Assembly (NCBI GenBank): GCA_049522565.1
Contig: JBEKNT010000083.1
Location: 1-19,485, forward strand
DNA from: JASHVB01 sp049522565
Lineage (GTDB): Bacteria; Pseudomonadota; Alphaproteobacteria; Acetobacterales; Acetobacteraceae
DNA length: 19,485 bases
Reading direction: 5' to 3'
Both the position numbers and the translations under genes were made by a program. The notes below the pieces were generated by a model. The model had not been told where the DNA came from, did no database searches, and saw only the letters and a program-made list of their open reading frames with translations. Shown here piece after piece: positions 8,001 through 14,216 of the stretch. Position 1 is the first letter of the stretch; every line of letters begins with the position of its first letter.

Positions 8001-8641
8001 ACGAGCGGCTCTGGGCGGATCTGCCGGAGGGTGCACTGCCGGGACGGCGGGTGCGTGGCGGTCCGGTGCGCCTGCTGTGCATGGGCACGGCGACGCACGG
8101 GGCGGACTTCGGCTTGATCGAACCAGCCTTGGCGCGGCTGACGGATACCTTCGGCAGCCGGGTGACGATCGACATGCTGGGTGTCAGCACGCGGACCGAT
8201 CTGCCGGAGTGGGTGAATCGGCCGGCGATGCCGCCCAATGCGACCGCGACTTATCCCGGGTTCGTCAACTGGATCACGCAGCAGGCGGGCTGGGACATCG
8301 GCTTGGCACCGCTGGCCGATACCGCGTTCAATCGCTGCAAGTCGGCGATCAAGACGCTGGACTATGCAGCGCTCGGGCTGGCGGTGGTGGCTTCGGACGT
8401 GGCGGCATATCGCGGTTCGCTGGCGGATGGACCGGGTGGGTTGCTGGCGGCGAACCAGCCGGACGCCTGGTTTGCGGCACTCAGCAGGCTGGTGCGCGAT
8501 GCAGAGCTGCGGCACCGGCTGGCACGGGGGGCCGTGGAGGCGTTCATGGCGCAGGGCACGCTGGCACGGCAGGCCGAGCCACGGCGGGTGGCGTGGCTGA
8601 CGACTATCCCCTCTCCCGCGCAGCGGGAGAGGAGAGGGTGA
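5081..8641 (+). CDS. Trimodular glycosyltransferase (GT2 + GT4-like + GT4-like)
   Basis: The likely start is ATG 5081 (MPPPSQPPDQPNF), with AGGA about 10 bases upstream; this gives 1186 residues. Residues about 23-140 hold three units of about 39 residues, each opening with a FDAAWYRSRY / FDSKWYLERY / FDAAWYADQH motif. Residues about 155-400 are a GT2 (GT-A) domain: VDVIVPVYRG, VIVVDDRS, NLGFVASVNRG, the DXD-like LLNSDTEVPHGW, and GYGEENDFCMRAAQRGW. Residues about 429-800 are a GT-B module: MLSHQMGGGVRRHIGEL, DVTLHDYFAICPQ and PETYSYTLSAAITAGLPVVA. Residues about 827-1170 form a third GT-B-like module: AYDIDDDLLHIPRD, VVVPNGLDERLW and IKTLDYAALGLAVVASD. Such proteins build surface polysaccharide or decorate glycoproteins in the cytoplasm; the acceptor is unknown. 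The last residues (IPSPAQRERRG) and the TGA are encoded by a palindromic repeat. No other polysaccharide gene lies next to it. Confidence 0.9.
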   Translation: MPPPSQPPDQPNFAALGQILSGFFDAAWYRSRYSDVISTGVDPMTHFLTWGAAEGRDPNRWFDSKWYLERYPDLAVSGTLPLLHYMVSGAAELRNPHPRFDAAWYADQHPEAAANPLLHHLLFGEARGWRTEQPIDIADYLPSAAPPLSCPAEVRVDVIVPVYRGLAETQRCLESVLADPDRPAGRVIVVDDRSPEAALSAWLDTLAASGRITLLRNRRNLGFVASVNRGIAAAGTADVALLNSDTEVPHGWLRRLAAQAYAEPRIASVSPFSNNATICGYPSDEGGPLPLGQDLGTVDAVCRAVNAGRSVAVPTTVGFCMYIRRAALNEIGGFDAEAFGRGYGEENDFCMRAAQRGWTHRLACDTFVYHAGAVSFGSGKSKLLAEAMDVLAGRYPQYARIVAQHVRANLVAPYRFAVSAALFRRMGLPVVLMLSHQMGGGVRRHIGELVARLAGRANVLLLQASPRGTALCVPALHSGPLLTLPEERLKDLADVLRSAVVSRAHVHHLMGIDLDVRGLIHRLGVPFDVTLHDYFAICPQVNLLPWREWHYCGEPGPAGCNACIADRPSHGAKDILSWRRQFGWLFLEADRVICPSEDARARLQRHGLADRAIVVPHEPVAAGPWVLIPPPLKGRKLRVAMLGVLADQKGAQSVIAVAEAADPAAIELHLIGYAEDPLPETARQRIAVSGRYEEADLPALLARVKPHVVWFPAQWPETYSYTLSAAITAGLPVVAARIGSFVERLQGRPLSWLVDPRASAEEWLRSFDLVRQALAGAAAKAVPPPRPGVADFYAGQYLAPPAAPRVRGVSGGPKQGRAPGLVDLRRPGRTSIVVVAELLDNDQFSPCAYIRLLQPLDHPAIGAGFDIVLADAQEALRYRADIVATQRYAVPDVGTADALAAHCRRTGAILAYDIDDDLLHIPRDHPDAPALRPKAKVVQRLLRDAGVVFVSTPALAAGLAPLRRDAVVVPNGLDERLWADLPEGALPGRRVRGGPVRLLCMGTATHGADFGLIEPALARLTDTFGSRVTIDMLGVSTRTDLPEWVNRPAMPPNATATYPGFVNWITQQAGWDIGLAPLADTAFNRCKSAIKTLDYAALGLAVVASDVAAYRGSLADGPGGLLAANQPDAWFAALSRLVRDAELRHRLARGAVEAFMAQGTLARQAEPRRVAWLTTIPSPAQRERRG

Positions 8642-8704
8642 GGGTGTCGCGGGGCGCACGCTCGACCCTCACGCTACCCTCTCGCGGGCAGCGGGAGAGG
8701 GGGG
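8608..8704. repeat. Tandem family A hairpins between convergent genes
   Basis: A first hairpin pairs CCTCTCCCGC (8610-8619) with GCGGGAGAGG (8623-8632). A second, less perfect one lies at about 8677-8701 (CCCTCTCGC / GCGGGAGAGG). The sequences between them (GAGGGTGAGGGTG and CTCGACCCTCACG) are also roughly inverted, so the block can form one larger fold. It overlaps the glycosyltransferase stop and ends 10 bases before the radC stop, so it may act as a bidirectional transcript end although no T-tract is present. Confidence 0.75.
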
Positions 8705-8714
8705 CTTCAGCGTC

Positions 8715-9470
8715 CTACAGCAGTCCTTCCTGGCGGAAGCTGAGCCAGCGCGTGCGGGCGACGATGACGTGGTCGTGCAGTGTGATCCGCAGCGCTCCGG
8801 CCGCGGCCTTGATCTCGCGGGTCGTGGCGATGTCCTCGCGTGACGGTGTGGGATCGCCGCTCGGGTGGTTGTGCGCCAGGACCAAGGCGGTGGCGTGCAG
8901 CTCCAGCGCGCGCTTGACTACCTCGCGCGGGTAGAGCGGCGTGTGGTTGACGGTGCCGCGGCCCTGCGTTTCGTCCGCCAGCAGCCGATTTCGGCCGTCC
9001 AGAAACAGCACCCGCGCTTGCTCCACCTGCTCGTGCGCCAGCGCCGCGGTGAGGTAGGCGAGCAGTTTCGGCCAGTTGCTCAGCACGGGCAGGTCTGTCA
9101 CCTCAGCCCGGACCAGCCGCAGGGCGGCGGCCTGCACCGTCTTCAGGGCGGCGGCACCGGCCTCGCCGATGCCGTCGATGGCGAGCAAATCCGGCACCGG
9201 TGCGGCGATCGTGGCGGCGAAACTGCGGAAGCGGGCGAGCAAGGCGCGGGCGAGCGACTTGGTGTCGCGGCGGGGGAGGGCGAGGAACAGCACCATTTCC
9301 AGCATTTCGTGGTCGGCCAGTGCCTCCGGACCGGCTTTCAGCAGGCGCGCGCGCATGCGGTCGCGGTGTCCCTCGGCGCCGGACACGGCGGTTGCCGCCT
9401 CTGGCGTCAGCGGCGCCAGCAGGTCGAAGCTATCGCCGAGTGCCGGGGGAGGGCGCCGAGTCCGCGTCAT
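8715..9470 (-). CDS. radC: RadC family protein with JAMM/MPN domain
   Basis: With the start at ATG 9470 (MTRTRRPPPALGDSF) the protein has 251 residues, usual for RadC. A helix-hairpin-helix-like segment LLAIDGIGEAGAAAL (about 95-109) precedes the MPN domain. The JAMM metal site is visible as HNHPSGDPTPSRED (His200, His202, Ser210, Asp213), with an upstream glutamate in LLADETQGRG. The family was named for a DNA repair phenotype later questioned, and its exact role is unsettled. A longer frame back to 9554 runs through a palindromic repeat and is unlikely. The gene lies downstream of map and a cupin gene on the same strand and converges with the glycosyltransferase gene. Confidence 0.93.
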   Translation of the reverse strand: MTRTRRPPPALGDSFDLLAPLTPEAATAVSGAEGHRDRMRARLLKAGPEALADHEMLEMVLFLALPRRDTKSLARALLARFRSFAATIAAPVPDLLAIDGIGEAGAAALKTVQAAALRLVRAEVTDLPVLSNWPKLLAYLTAALAHEQVEQARVLFLDGRNRLLADETQGRGTVNHTPLYPREVVKRALELHATALVLAHNHPSGDPTPSREDIATTREIKAAAGALRITLHDHVIVARTRWLSFRQEGLL

Positions 9471-9520
9471 GTCGACGCAGGCTGGCACAGGAGGGTTAAC
9501 GGAGTGCTGTACGCCTGACC

Positions 9521-9543
9521 TCTCCCGCGCGTAGCGCGGGAGA
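9521..9543. repeat. Family A hairpin between cupin and radC
   Basis: TCTCCCGCGC (9521-9530) and GCGCGGGAGA (9534-9543) are perfect inverted copies around a GTA loop. The hairpin lies 11 bases beyond the cupin stop and before the radC start on the minus strand, where it could punctuate the transcript. Confidence 0.8.
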
Positions 9544-9554
9544 CGTTTGCTCAC

Positions 9555-9941
9555 TCACGGTGCGGCGCAGGGTTCGGTGCCCATGTCGGCGGGCACCGAA
9601 ATCTCCAGCAATTCGAACGTGTCGGAGGTGCCGGTCTCGTTGTGCGGCGTGTCGCCCGGGATCAGCATCGAATCGCCGGCGCCCAGCCGCACCTTGCGGT
9701 CGGCGAACTCCAGGTCGATCCAGCCGCTCAGCATGTAGACGAACTGCGCCTCGCACTTGTGGACATGCCAGCCGGTCGGCTGCGACATGCCTTGCTCCGC
9801 CGAGGTCACCTGCGCCCGCATGCGACGGTGTGTCGCCGCGGTGACGCCAAGGTCGCGGTATTTGAAGAAGGCGCGCCGCCCGGCGACGTACTGCGCGTTG
9901 TCCTTGGTGGCGACCGCCACTGCCATTGGCTCGATGTCCAT
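9555..9941 (-). CDS. Small single-domain cupin protein
   Basis: The 128-residue protein carries both cupin motifs. Motif 1 is GWHVHKCEAQFVYMLSGWIDLEF, with His59, His61 and a Gln/Glu pair as likely metal ligands. Motif 2 is PGDTPHNETGTSDTFELLEISVP, with His100. The start ATG 9941 has GGAG 8 bases upstream. Cupins bind metals and serve as dioxygenases, isomerases or sensors; the substrate cannot be read from the sequence. The N-terminus (about 1-50, VAGRRAFFKYRDLGVTAATHRRMRAQ) is typical of cupins annotated only as domain proteins. It lies 87 bases downstream of map. Confidence 0.85.
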   Translation of the reverse strand: MDIEPMAVAVATKDNAQYVAGRRAFFKYRDLGVTAATHRRMRAQVTSAEQGMSQPTGWHVHKCEAQFVYMLSGWIDLEFADRKVRLGAGDSMLIPGDTPHNETGTSDTFELLEISVPADMGTEPCAAP

Positions 9942-10028
9942 GTCTGGGGCTCCTCCTGGGCGTTGCGGCGGACTGTGCTTTTCCGCCCTGTGTTGTTGTT
10001 GTCGTGCCCCGCGCGGCAGGGCGTTGGG

Positions 10029-10835
10029 CTATCCCGCGTGGTAGGGTGGCTTGTCGAGGTGGGCGGGAGACAGGGTGAAGATTTCCACACCGGTCTCGGT
10101 CACCCCGATCATGTGCTCGAACTGGGCGGACAGGCTGCGGTCACGGGTGACCGCGGTCCAGCCGTCGTCCAGCACCTTCACCTCGGGGCGGCCGGCGTTC
10201 ACCATCGGCTCGATGGTGAAGAACATGCCGGGCTGCAACACCGGGCCTTCGCCGGGGCGGCCGAAATGCAGCACGTTGGGCGGTTCGTGGAAGCGCCGGC
10301 CGATGCCGTGGCCGCAGAAATCGCGCACCACGGAGAATCGGTGGCCTTCCACGAAGGCCTGGATCGCATGGCCGATATCGCCGAGCGTGACCCCCGGCTT
10401 GACCGCCCGCACCCCGCGCAGCATCGCCTCGTAGGTGACATCGATCAGATTGCGCGCGCGGGTGGAGGGCATGCCGGCGGCATACATGCGCGACGTATCG
10501 CCATGCCAGCCGTCCAGGATCACCGTCACGTCGATGTTCAGCACGTCACCCGACTCGAGCTTCCGGTCGCCGGGGATGCCGTGGCAGACGACGTGGTTGA
10601 TCGAGGTGCAGATCGACTTGGGATAGCCGCGGTAGTTCAGCGGTGCCGGGACCGCGCCGTGGGCGGTGATGAACTCGTGGCAGAGCAGGTCGAGGGCGGC
10701 GGTGGTGACGCCGGGGCGGACATGCCCGGCGATCATGTCCAGGGTTTCGGCGGCAAGGCGGCCGGCCGCGCGCATCCCGGCGAAATCCTCCGGCGCATGG
10801 ATCGTGATGCGTCTCGCGTCGGTGCCGCCGTCCAT
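10029..10835 (-). CDS. map: Methionine aminopeptidase, type I
   Basis: This enzyme removes the initiator methionine from nascent proteins. All metal-site residues are present (numbered from ATG 10835): Asp102 and Asp113 (NIDVTV, HGDTSRMY), His176 (CGHGIG), Glu209 (FTIEP) and Glu240 (QFEHMIGVT). His85 of VVCHGIP is the usual substrate-pocket histidine. The length of 268 residues fits a type Ia enzyme without an N-terminal zinc finger. The start at 10835 has GGAG 9 bases before it; an ATG at 10850 and a GTG at 10856 in the same frame are possible but weaker. In many alphaproteobacteria map lies near radC, as here. Confidence 0.96.
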   Translation of the reverse strand: MDGGTDARRITIHAPEDFAGMRAAGRLAAETLDMIAGHVRPGVTTAALDLLCHEFITAHGAVPAPLNYRGYPKSICTSINHVVCHGIPGDRKLESGDVLNIDVTVILDGWHGDTSRMYAAGMPSTRARNLIDVTYEAMLRGVRAVKPGVTLGDIGHAIQAFVEGHRFSVVRDFCGHGIGRRFHEPPNVLHFGRPGEGPVLQPGMFFTIEPMVNAGRPEVKVLDDGWTAVTRDRSLSAQFEHMIGVTETGVEIFTLSPAHLDKPPYHAG

Positions 10836-11304
10836 CGATGTCTGCTCCATCCTCACTGCGCTGGTTGGGTGCTGGCAACATGCGCAACCGGGGCGCGCGG
10901 CGCAAGGCCGATCGGCACAGAAGGCGACGGGGAGGGGGGATGGCCCCCATAGGCGTCAGGATAAGGTCGCGCGGGGTCACTACTCCCCCTCCCCTTGTGG
11001 GAGGGAGTTGGGGGGAGGGGTGCGTACACCCGAAGACCACGGCTGTTTGCACCCCTCCCCCCAACCCCCCTCCCACAAGGGGAGGGGGAGAATCTTGCGT
11101 GCGTCCAGCCTATCCTGACGCCTATGGGGGATGGCCCGCAGATGGCGGGGAACGCGGCTGGTAGATTGGTGCCGGGGCTGGGTGCCGGCCTCACCCGGGT
11201 CGCGCCGGGCGGACCGCCGCGGCGGAGGCCGGGACGAAGGGCAGGCGGACATCCGGCGAGGCGGCGCCACGCGAGACCTTTACCGGCCGGGAGCGCGCGG
11301 TTGG
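10836..11304. other. Gene-free stretch carrying a nested inverted-repeat element
   Basis: No convincing gene is found in 469 bases between map and the MFS gene. The middle is occupied by the nested inverted repeat at 10944-11130. The open frames here are by-products of the high GC content and of the repeat. Between 11140 and 11304 I see nothing recognisable. Confidence 0.7.
10944..11130. repeat. 187-bp nested inverted-repeat element (MITE-like), family B arms
   Basis: The outer arms 10944-10963 and 11111-11130 are perfect 20-bp inverted copies (left: CCCCCATAGGCGTCAGGATA). The inner arms 10983-11023 and 11049-11089 are about 40-base inverted copies with only one or two differences. They consist of a C-rich run, TTGTGGGAGGG, GTTGGGGGGAGGGGTGC. 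The arms are separated by dissimilar 19-21-base spacers, and the centre is a 25-base loop. The inner arm is the same repeat as at 46-84. There is no coding capacity and no clear target duplication. Confidence 0.85.
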
Positions 11305-12729
11305 TCAGCGCGAAATCGCTTCGAGCCGCAGACCGGTCGTGCGCGGCCCGAGCACCGCGATGATCAGGAACACCAGGAACATGGCGCCGGCGACGAAGGT
11401 GAAGACGCCGAGAGTTCCGTAGTTTCTGAGGCACCAGGCGATGATGAAACCGACGAAGACCGTGCTGACCCGGCTCCAGGAATAGGTGAAGCCGACGGCG
11501 CGGGCGCGAATTCGGGTCGGATAGAGTTCGGACTGATAGGCATGGAAGGAGTAGGCCAGCACGGTGTTCGAAAACGCGATCGCGGCGCCGGCGGCCATGA
11601 CACCCGTGGCGCTGGTCTGCTGCGAAAAGATCAGACCGAAGACCGCGATGCCCAGCGAGGAAAAAGCGAGCTGCCATTTACGTTCGCAGCGATCGGCGAA
11701 TTGCGTCGCGCATAGCGCCCCGAGCGGATTGGCGGCGGCGATGATGACGGTGTAGGCGAGCGATCGGGTGACGGTGATCCCTTGCGCGAGCAACAGCGTC
11801 GGCACCCAACTGGTGAAGCCGTAATAGCCGACCACCTGCAACACCTGAAAGACGATCAGCATCACCGTGCGCTGGAGATAGGGGGGGCGGAAAACCTCAC
11901 GGTAGGAACCGGAGCTGCGCTCGATCTCGTTGTCGAGCGTACGGGGCGGCGGCAGCACGCGGCCGGACTGCGTCTCGACCCGCGTCTCGATCATCCGCGT
12001 GACGCGTTCGGCCTCGGCGGTACGGCCGTTCTGCGCGAGCCAGCGGGGTGATTCGGGCAGCGCGAGGCGCAGGAACCAGGCGACGATCGCCCCGCTCGCA
12101 CCGATGATCGCGACCCAGCGCCAGCCGTCGAGACCGAACACCGTGGTGGGGACCAGCGCCCAGGCGAGAAACGCCGTGATCGGGTAGGCCGATGTGCCGA
12201 TCAATGATACGGAAGCGAAAGCCTTGCCGCGCCGCTCCTTCGGTACCAATTCGGACAGATAGGTGTCGATGGTGACGAACTCGACGCCGATGCCGATGCC
12301 GGCGATGAAGCGCCAGATGACCAGGCCGACATCGCTCGACTGCAGCGCCATGACGAAGGTGGCGACGCAGTACCAGACCAGGGCGTAGGTGAAGACCGTC
12401 CGGCGGCCGAAATAATCCGACAGCGGTGCCAGCCATTGGGTGCCGATGAACATGCCGGCGAAGGTCGCCGCGACCAGGCTCGCATAGCCGTGGATGTCGA
12501 AGAAACCCGCGGTCGTCGGCACCATCAGCCCGGCTTTGTAGAGGCCGGGTGCGATAAACGAGATCAGCCCGTTGTCGAAGACATCGAAGAATGCCCCGAG
12601 CGCCAGCAGCACGATGAAACGGCGCACATAGGGCGACGGCGGCAGCCGATCCATGCGTGCGGCGATCGTTGGCGATGCGCTCGTCATCGGGGACGCGCCC
12701 CCGATCGGTATGGCGATGTTATCGGCCAC
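11305..12729 (-). CDS. MFS transporter, sugar-porter/aromatic-acid symporter type
   Basis: The start is GTG 12729 (VADNIAIPIGG), chosen because GGGAGG lies 7 bases upstream; a longer open frame to 13035 is antisense to other features. The 474-residue protein has 12 predicted helices. The family motif A is DYFGRRTVF. The helix 4-5 stretch GIGIGVEFVTIDTYLSELVPKERRGKAF and the sugar-porter signature PESPRWLAQNGR precede the central loop. The second half has SELYPTRIRARAVGF. This is a proton-coupled organic solute importer of the PucC/sugar-porter/aromatic-acid group; the substrate is not evident. It is divergent from a flavin-dependent monooxygenase gene, suggesting uptake and oxidation of the same compound. 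Confidence 0.9.
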   Translation of the reverse strand: MADNIAIPIGGASPMTSASPTIAARMDRLPPSPYVRRFIVLLALGAFFDVFDNGLISFIAPGLYKAGLMVPTTAGFFDIHGYASLVAATFAGMFIGTQWLAPLSDYFGRRTVFTYALVWYCVATFVMALQSSDVGLVIWRFIAGIGIGVEFVTIDTYLSELVPKERRGKAFASVSLIGTSAYPITAFLAWALVPTTVFGLDGWRWVAIIGASGAIVAWFLRLALPESPRWLAQNGRTAEAERVTRMIETRVETQSGRVLPPPRTLDNEIERSSGSYREVFRPPYLQRTVMLIVFQVLQVVGYYGFTSWVPTLLLAQGITVTRSLAYTVIIAAANPLGALCATQFADRCERKWQLAFSSLGIAVFGLIFSQQTSATGVMAAGAAIAFSNTVLAYSFHAYQSELYPTRIRARAVGFTYSWSRVSTVFVGFIIAWCLRNYGTLGVFTFVAGAMFLVFLIIAVLGPRTTGLRLEAISR

Positions 12730-12792
12730 AGCTTTTCCTCCCAGTCGTCGCCACGGATACCGCAGTGCAGCACGGGATCGTTTTTTATCGGC

Positions 12793-12807
12793 CGGCAAAT
12801 TTTGCCG
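12793..12807. promoter_or_regulatory. Candidate operator palindrome in divergent promoter region
   Basis: CGGCAAA-T-TTTGCCG is a perfect 7+7 inverted repeat with a one-base centre, 64 bases upstream of the transporter GTG in the 290-base divergent region. It is AT-rich at the centre and non-coding. Its size suits a dimeric repressor such as a LacI, TetR or GntR type, but no regulator gene is adjacent. Confidence 0.45.
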
Positions 12808-12934
12808 CGAACTATCGGGGCATGACGGGCGATTGTCCAGGGTTTCGCGGGATCGGCGCAATCGGGCAGACGGCGGCTGCAATGGCGCGGCAGCCAGGCG
12901 TGGCCTGCACCGAGGCTGGCGCGCGCAGCCGTTA

Positions 12935-12980
12935 TGTTGCAACCTCGCTTCGGCGTTGGTTGCATCGCCCAACTGCAACA
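12935..12980. promoter_or_regulatory. Cluster of TTGCA half-sites upstream of the monooxygenase gene
   Basis: TGTTGCAACC (12935-12944), GGTTGCA (12958-12964) and TGCAACA (12974-12980) lie 40-85 bases upstream of the start codon at 13020. The first and last form an inverted repeat TGTTGCA/TGCAACA; the first is itself near-palindromic. This may be an activator or repressor binding region. Confidence 0.35.
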
Positions 12981-13019
12981 GATGTTCGTGACACTGCGGC
13001 CTGTGATTGGAAGGCGGCC

Positions 13020-13844
13020 ATGCGCGTAAGCACAACGATCCGTTTCAGCCCCGGGAAGGAACCGCATGACCGGTTGCTGAGCCGGGTGGCCGACTATGCC
13101 CGCCGGATCGAAGCCAGCGGGTTTCCCGGCATTTGGGTCGGGGACTCGCTTGGCCGGGGGCGGCCGACCTTGGATCCGCTCATCGAACTATCGGTGCTTG
13201 CCGCGGTGACCGATCGCGTCGAGTTAGGGATCTCGGTGCTGCAGCTTCCGCTGCGACACCCGATCGAACTTGCCCATCGCGTGCAGTCGGTGCAGGCATT
13301 GTCGGGCAACCGCTTGCGGCTCGGGGTTGGCAGCGGCTCGACGCGGGCGGATTTCGAACTTCTCGGCTACGATTACGACCACCGTTTCGGCATCATGAAG
13401 CGCTCGCTCGAAACCATGCGGCGTGCATGGCGCGGCGAACCTGTCAATGCCGGCGGCGCATTATCGCTGTGGCCGGGATGCGAGGGTGGTCCGCCGATCC
13501 TTATGGGCGCCTGGCGCAGTCCGCGCTGGATCACCTTTGCGGCGCAAGAGTGCCAAGGCTGGACTCCCTCGGGCCGCTTCAGCAGTTGGAACGACCTTGA
13601 ACACGGCATGCGCATTTATCGCGAAGCCGGCGGCGGCAACGCCGTCCTTGCCAACGTCGCCATCGATCTCGCCAATCGGCCCGAATCCGCCGGCCTCACC
13701 GAGGTCGCGACGTCATTGGTTTGCCCGCCGGACGAGGCGCGCCGGCGATTGAAGCGGATCGAGCAATTGGGCTTCGACGAGGTTCTCCTCGTGTCGCCTG
13801 CCAACAGGCTCGAGGATATCGAGCGGGCGCGCGACTTTCTCTGA
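13020..13844 (+). CDS. Luciferase-like (LLM class) flavin-dependent oxidoreductase
   Basis: The start ATG 13020 (MRVSTTIRFSPG) has GGAAGG 5 bases upstream; an in-frame extension to 12657 crosses the promoter region and is rejected. The 274-residue protein has the TIM-barrel pattern of the bacterial luciferase superfamily: ASGFPGIWVGDS, LIELSVLAAVTDRVELGISVLQLPLRHPIELAHRVQSVQALSGNRLRLGVGSGSTRADFELLGYDYDHRF, PPILMGAWRSPRW, and the C-terminal GFDEVLLVSP. Such enzymes use reduced FMN or F420 to oxidise organic substrates; the substrate here is unknown. It is divergent from an MFS transporter and ends at a terminator hairpin. Confidence 0.88.
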   Translation: MRVSTTIRFSPGKEPHDRLLSRVADYARRIEASGFPGIWVGDSLGRGRPTLDPLIELSVLAAVTDRVELGISVLQLPLRHPIELAHRVQSVQALSGNRLRLGVGSGSTRADFELLGYDYDHRFGIMKRSLETMRRAWRGEPVNAGGALSLWPGCEGGPPILMGAWRSPRWITFAAQECQGWTPSGRFSSWNDLEHGMRIYREAGGGNAVLANVAIDLANRPESAGLTEVATSLVCPPDEARRRLKRIEQLGFDEVLLVSPANRLEDIERARDFL

Positions 13845-13872
13845 TCGCACGCGGTGCAGCCAACGACGTCGG

Positions 13873-13897
13873 CGGAAGCATTCTTCCGGAATTTTTT
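13873..13897 (+). terminator. Rho-independent terminator of the monooxygenase gene
   Basis: A 6-bp stem CGGAAG-CATT-CTTCCG is followed by GAATTTTTT, 28 bases after the stop codon. It is the only clear hairpin-plus-T-tract in the window. Confidence 0.75.
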
Positions 13898-14216
13898 GGA
13901 GATGTCGTAGCGTAGCTGCATTGCGAACTCGAAGCCGCCGGTCCATGCACCGAAGCTCATCGGCACTTTGGCATTCCGGGTCGGTCCGGGGATAATGGCT
14001 CCTCTATGTCGATCTCGCGGGCGCTGCTACGAGTTCAATCGTTCCAGCGAAGTCACCGCATTTCGCCATGCGCTACAAGCAAGCATCTATGTTCTGATAT
14101 CGGTCTGATATTCTACCTGGTCCGTGCCGCAGGTGATTCGTCCGGGGGCACTTGCCGGTCATCGCCACATCCTGGTTCGCGCCAAGCTGCGCGGCCGATA
14201 CCGGCCCGACCGGCAT
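13898..14216. other. Intergenic region between convergent genes, no gene seen
   Basis: This stretch between the monooxygenase terminator and the cobW stop is less GC-rich than its surroundings. It carries the tandem octamer TCTGATAT-CGG-TCTGATAT at about 14094-14112. Minus-strand frames near 13950 (MSFGAWTGGFEF) and 14070 (MAKCGDFAGTIEL) are short and match nothing I know; they may be remnants of a lost gene. Confidence 0.5.

Noticed and set aside
10853..11300. Minus-strand coding frames through the inverted-repeat element
   Set aside because: They consist of repeat sequence and show no protein family; the same peptide appears from both arms only because of the inverted copies.
12730..13035. 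N-terminal extension of the MFS transporter
   Set aside because: It covers the divergent promoter region, while GTG 12729 has a strong ribosome site and gives the normal N-terminus.
13616..13966. Minus-strand frame of 116 codons at the monooxygenase 3' end
   Set aside because: Most of it is antisense to the monooxygenase gene and runs through its terminator; only the first 30 codons lie outside.
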